DNA of 44,592 nucleotides, from positions 1 through 44,592 of the forward strand of contig DATCIR010000050.1 of the NCBI GenBank assembly GCA_036507695.1, read 5' to 3'. Under the pieces are notes generated by a model. The model had not been told where the DNA came from and did not search any database. It worked only from the letters and a program-made list of their open reading frames with translations. The DNA is from JAKEGK01 sp036507695. GTDB taxonomy: Bacteria; Pseudomonadota; Gammaproteobacteria; SZUA-152. The position numbers and the translations under genes were made by a program. Shown here piece after piece: positions 41,458-44,592 of the stretch (position 1 is its first letter; each line of letters starts with the position of its first letter).

Positions 41458-41532
41458 GATGAAATCCTTAACCTAAGGTGTTTTAAAGTCGCACTGTCCG
41501 TTTTTATTACTCTGGTTTTTTATTACTTTGGT

Positions 41533-41690
41533 GTAACTACTCACCCCGTGTGCAGCATAGGTTAAAGCGGTGCGGGTGTCTCCTGCCGGGGGCGTCTGCG
41601 GCCAGGGATGGCCGCAGTCGAGCCTACAGGGACGTACTTGTGGCGTCCCCCGGCAGGAGACACCGGCGCCGCCCACGGGTGAGTGTTTAC
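41533..41690. mobile_element. 158-bp MITE-like element, copy 2, with 8-bp target duplication
   Basis: Same ends as copy 1 at 34545-34702, same length, with five mismatches counted. The flanking 8-mer is different, ACTTTGGT, present at 41525-41532 and 41691-41698. It sits between thiE and hemL, inside a short T-rich repeat area (TTTTTATTACT, twice at about 41501-41530). Confidence 0.92.
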
Positions 41691-41715
41691 ACTTTGGTTT
41701 TGTTACTGTGATTTT

Positions 41716-42378
41716 TTATTTCCCGGATTCAAAGCCGCCGGTCAACTGGCGCGCCGCTGATTTGACATCGGCAGCGCCAAACACGGCGTTAACCACCGCG
41801 AGCATCGCGGCGCCCGCGGCGATCAGTAGTTTAGCATTGTCTGCGGTGATTCCCCCAATACACGCAATCGGCAGGGAAAGTTCGGATTTTGCCCGGGTGA
41901 GAAGTTCAAGGTCGGCTGGCACGGCGGCGGGCTTGGTGAGGGAGGAGAAAAAACGCCCAAAAGCGACATAATCCGCACCCCCCGCTTGTGCCGTGCGCGC
42001 CAGTTCAAGCTGGTTGTAACAGGAAACGCCGATGATCGCGGATTCGCCCAACACCGCGCGGGCGCGGCGTAGCGGCGCATCCCCCTGCCCTAAATGCACA
42101 CCCTGCGCGCCCACGTCGGCCGCCAGTGTCACATCATCGTTTATCAAAAAGCACGCCGGGTAACGCTCGCACAACGCTTTGATGGCCAACGCCTGTTCCC
42201 GGCGCTGCGCTACCGGCAGCTGTTTTTCGCGGTATTGCACAATACGCGCGCCGCCTTCGAGGGCGCACTGGACTTTAGTAAGCAGTTCGGCGGTTGATAA
42301 AGGCTGGATGCTGGAACACGGGGTAATGACGTACAAACCATACAAGGTAAAGCGGGGTTTATTCGTCATCGTCTCCAT
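41716..42378 (-). CDS. thiE: Thiamine-phosphate synthase ThiE
   Basis: Joins hydroxymethylpyrimidine pyrophosphate and hydroxyethylthiazole phosphate to thiamine phosphate. 220 aa, (beta/alpha)8 barrel. Markers: GGARIVQYREKQLP, INDDVTLAADVGAQGVHLGQGD, IIGVSCYNQLELARTAQAGGADYVAFGRFFSSLTK, and IACIGGITADN near the C-terminus. The start overlaps the thiD stop by 20 bases, giving a coupled thiD-thiE pair. The ATG at 42369 is another possible start. Confidence 0.95.
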   Translation of the reverse strand: METMTNKPRFTLYGLYVITPCSSIQPLSTAELLTKVQCALEGGARIVQYREKQLPVAQRREQALAIKALCERYPACFLINDDVTLAADVGAQGVHLGQGDAPLRRARAVLGESAIIGVSCYNQLELARTAQAGGADYVAFGRFFSSLTKPAAVPADLELLTRAKSELSLPIACIGGITADNAKLLIAAGAAMLAVVNAVFGAADVKSAARQLTGGFESGK

Positions 42379-43165
42379 GCGCCCAGAATAACCGGTTAGG
42401 GATCGATTGTCCCATCCCGATACGATAACCGTGATTTAAGGTTTCCCAAGTATATTCTTGTGCTTCATAAATCGCATTGGCGGGATCAAGCCCCTGGGCC
42501 AGCAGGCCGGCAATGGCGACGGCCAGCGTACAACCGGAGCCATGAAAACTATAAGGTAATCGTTCCCAATTGAAGGACTCGATCAGCTGGAAGTCGGAGT
42601 AGAGGTTATTAATGACGGTGGGGGTGTTTTCGTGGGTGCCGGTAATCAACACATATTCGCAGCCATTTTCCAGCAGCTCTTGCGCGCAGGCATCCAAGGT
42701 GTCCGCTTCCGGGGCAAACGCCCGGGCTTCCTGACTGTTGGGAGTCAGAATGGTGACATAGGGAAATAGCAGGTTGACCATGGCATCAAGGATTTCGTCG
42801 TCAGCCAGCATACCACCACCGCCCGCCGCGACCACCGGATCCAAAACTACGGGAATATCCGGATAATCCAGCAAGATGGTGTGAATGACCTCCACGATTT
42901 CGACACTGCCCAGCATACCGATCTTGATGCTTGCCACCGGCACGTCTTCCAGAATCGCCCTAGCCTGCTCGATAACCAAGGCGGCATTCATCGGCTCGTA
43001 ACGCTTCACATCCACGGTATCCTGTACGGTCACCGCCGTAATCACGGGTGTGGCATGACAACCCATACTGGCCAAGGTCTCGATATCCGCTTGCACCCCA
43101 GCCCCGCCGCTGGGATCCGTACCCGCAAATACCATCACTACGGGTATTGTGTTGTTCTTAGTCAT
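42359..43165 (-). CDS. thiD: Hydroxymethylpyrimidine/phosphomethylpyrimidine kinase ThiD
   Basis: Phosphorylates HMP and HMP-phosphate for thiamine synthesis. 268 aa, ribokinase-like fold. Markers are VFAGTDPSGGAGVQADIETLASMGCHATPVITAVTVQDT near the N-terminus, PVVAAGGGGML and the anion-hole SFHGSGCTLAVAIAGLLAQG close to the C-terminus. No TPP riboswitch motif is visible in the 357 bases before it. Confidence 0.95.
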   Translation of the reverse strand: MTKNNTIPVVMVFAGTDPSGGAGVQADIETLASMGCHATPVITAVTVQDTVDVKRYEPMNAALVIEQARAILEDVPVASIKIGMLGSVEIVEVIHTILLDYPDIPVVLDPVVAAGGGGMLADDEILDAMVNLLFPYVTILTPNSQEARAFAPEADTLDACAQELLENGCEYVLITGTHENTPTVINNLYSDFQLIESFNWERLPYSFHGSGCTLAVAIAGLLAQGLDPANAIYEAQEYTWETLNHGYRIGMGQSIPNRLFWAHGDDDE

Positions 43166-43522
43166 CGGTTTATCCCTTTTACGCCACTGGCGTTTTAGTG
43201 CTTGGTGTGTTTAACAACCGGCGGATTTCACGTACAGCGACGGTTTCAGCCTTTTCAAGTGCGCTTCGTGCCCAGTGTAGCATTTGTAACTGATTGAAAT
43301 GTGGATAACTCCTAGAAATTAGCACGCGGGCGACCGCCGATAGGCACAACTCGCTGCGGGTTGGGTTTTTTATTCCCATTTTAAAAATTAGCGGCCATTC
43401 CATAGAACCGCTTTATATAAAATAATACACGCCGCGTAAAAAACAATAGCGATAATTCGCATTCCCCGCCACCTAAGCGCCTGATAAAAAAATAGCAATT
43501 TGTCGACTACACTTACTTTATT
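43166..43522. other. 357-base intergenic region
   Basis: Divergent promoter region between thiD and the DUF5063 gene. A minus-strand frame of 74 codons (43179-43403) shows no protein-like pattern or good start. No tRNA, TPP riboswitch or terminator was found. Confidence 0.6.
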
Positions 43523-44080
43523 ATGAACGACATAACAGACTTCGTGAGCAATCAACAGGCCATGGACTCTTTGAGCGGCATGGTGAGCATTGCTAACCGC
43601 TATTGCCAGCTGATTGATAGCCTGGAAACCAACCCGCCGGGCGAAGCCTGGATCCAGCAAATGGGGCAATTGTTACCGCAATTACATGCCGCCATCGTAC
43701 TCCTGGACACACCCCAGCAATACAGTTACAGCCATCAGTTGGAAAATGATGACGTACGCTGCGAATTATTCATGCGTTTGAACCAATTTTTTCTCAGTGA
43801 CCAGGCGATTTGGCCGGACTTTGACAAGTACGACACGAAGCTGCACATGTGTGAAAGCCTGGCTTACGATTTTACGGACATGTATTTCGATTTAAAACGC
43901 GGACTGGATCTGCTGGACCTCTATCCGAATCAACCTAACCACGCCGCCAGCAACTGGCGCTCCAGCTTTTTCTATCACTGGGGACGGCAACTGGTGGACG
44001 CGGAAGGCTGGTTATATGCGGTCGGCCTGCGCGACGGCAACGGCGGCATCAGCGAACTCTCGTCTTTTAAAACGGCTTAA
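43523..44080 (+). CDS. DUF5063-family protein
   Basis: 185 aa, soluble and helical, ending with a region typical of DUF5063: YDTKLHMCESLAYDFTDMYFDLKRGLDLLDL and WRSSFFYHWGRQLVDA. The N-terminus (NDITDFVSNQQAMDSLSGMVSIANRYCQLID) also matches. Function unknown. It converges with hemJ, and the last 14 bases overlap. Confidence 0.82.
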   Translation: MNDITDFVSNQQAMDSLSGMVSIANRYCQLIDSLETNPPGEAWIQQMGQLLPQLHAAIVLLDTPQQYSYSHQLENDDVRCELFMRLNQFFLSDQAIWPDFDKYDTKLHMCESLAYDFTDMYFDLKRGLDLLDLYPNQPNHAASNWRSSFFYHWGRQLVDAEGWLYAVGLRDGNGGISELSSFKTA

Positions 44081-44498
44081 CGATCACGCAGAACACGATC
44101 ACAAACAGCGGCAGTACCGGGATTTCGTTAATCATGCGGTAGAACTTGTGACTGCGGGTATTCTTGTTGTCACGAAACACTGTTACCAGATGGCCGCAAT
44201 AAAAATGATAAACGATAAGCGCAACCACCATCAGCGCCTTAAGCCAGAACCAAGCCATACCCGAATACGCCGTCCAGGCGTAACCGAACACCAGTATCAA
44301 ACCAAACAATAAGGTGCCATAAAACCCGATGTTGGTGATTATGTATAACTTGCGTTCCATCACCTTGAAACGTTCATCACCCGGCGCGTCCCCGCAGGCG
44401 GCATGGTAGACAAACAGGCGCGGCAAATAAAACAGCCCGGCAAACCACATCACCATGAAGATGATATGCAGTGACATTATCCAGGGCATCGAATGCAT
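44067..44498 (-). CDS. hemJ: Protoporphyrinogen IX oxidase HemJ
   Basis: 143-aa inner-membrane protein that oxidises protoporphyrinogen IX, replacing HemG or HemY. Four helices; the markers are LHIIFMVMWFAGLFYLPRLFVYH at the N-terminus with a His, then MERKLY, LKALMVVALIVYHFYCGHLV and RMINEIPVLPLFVIVFCVI. Its substrate comes from HemF, also in this window. The last 5 codons overlap the end of the DUF5063 gene. Confidence 0.94.
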   Translation of the reverse strand: MHSMPWIMSLHIIFMVMWFAGLFYLPRLFVYHAACGDAPGDERFKVMERKLYIITNIGFYGTLLFGLILVFGYAWTAYSGMAWFWLKALMVVALIVYHFYCGHLVTVFRDNKNTRSHKFYRMINEIPVLPLFVIVFCVIVKPF

Positions 44499-44592
44499 GC
44501 AACTCTCCTGTCCGGTTTAATAGAACCTGCGTTAATGGTAACGGTAATACGTCTCAATCATGCGCCGGGTAACAATACCATGTAATGCGCCG

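Noticed and set aside
43179..43403. 74-codon minus-strand frame upstream of thiD
   Set aside because: No good start signal and no protein-like pattern. The sequence is better explained as the leader of thiD.
43166..43522. TPP riboswitch before thiD
   Set aside because: The conserved THI-box core (CTGAGA and the GACCTG-like block) is not visible on either strand.

Overview
The window is about 44.6 kb of chromosome from a proteobacterium, most likely a gammaproteobacterium. The housekeeping set (purE, tsaC, hemF, rsmD, coaD, a YfhL-type ferredoxin, apaG, rnd, mpl, ubiX, hspQ, hemL, thiE/thiD, hemJ) is a gammaproteobacterial mix. mpl, hspQ and apaG point there in particular. The species cannot be named from the sequence alone. 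No rRNA, tRNA, CRISPR array or complete insertion sequence was seen.

Layout. 1-4.7 kb: plus-strand housekeeping genes (purE, tsaC, an unassigned 147-aa protein, hemF, rsmD, coaD, ferredoxin). 4.9-6.6 kb: an exported gamma-glutamyltransferase. 6.8-25.6 kb: a large respiratory locus, mostly on the minus strand. 26-27.8 kb: a MotA/ExbB-like channel protein followed by a one-TM protein with a periplasmic von Willebrand A (vWA)-like domain. 28-34.5 kb: a GT-C-like membrane protein, apaG, a methyltransferase, a small lipoprotein, a beta-barrel protein, rnd and a small membrane protein. 34.7-37.9 kb: mpl, ubiX, a Lon-N-domain protein and hspQ. 38-44.5 kb: DUF2007 and DedA/LssY-like genes, an RND pump remnant, hemL, thiE, thiD, a DUF5063 protein and hemJ.

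The respiratory locus is the main attraction. Its core is a CcoN-like heme-copper oxidase subunit I (18780-20186) and a CcoO-like monoheme subunit (17798-18748), embedded among small membrane proteins. The CcoN-like protein keeps all six histidine ligands and the cross-link tyrosine at cbb3 spacing. There is no ordinary three-heme CcoP. Instead there are CcoP-like anchors without heme and several separate membrane or secreted c-type cytochromes. A second minus-strand operon (16852 down to 8129) encodes CcoS-like, CcoG and FixH-like assembly factors, two monoheme cytochromes, a formylglycine-enzyme-like protein without the catalytic cysteines, and a membrane-fused spermidine-synthase-like protein. 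Two 174-aa proteins resembling only the N-terminal part of subunit I (7066-7590, 22851-23375) flank the core. A diheme c4-type cytochrome (24275-25027) is a plausible electron donor. Four ORFs of 30-44 aa with membrane segments are also present.

The intergenic DNA is unusually rich in short tandem duplications (12-16 bp units, 2-7 copies) and palindromic elements. Two 158-bp copies of one MITE-like element are each bounded by a different perfect 8-bp target duplication. A separate 251-bp element has 22-bp perfect terminal inverted repeats.
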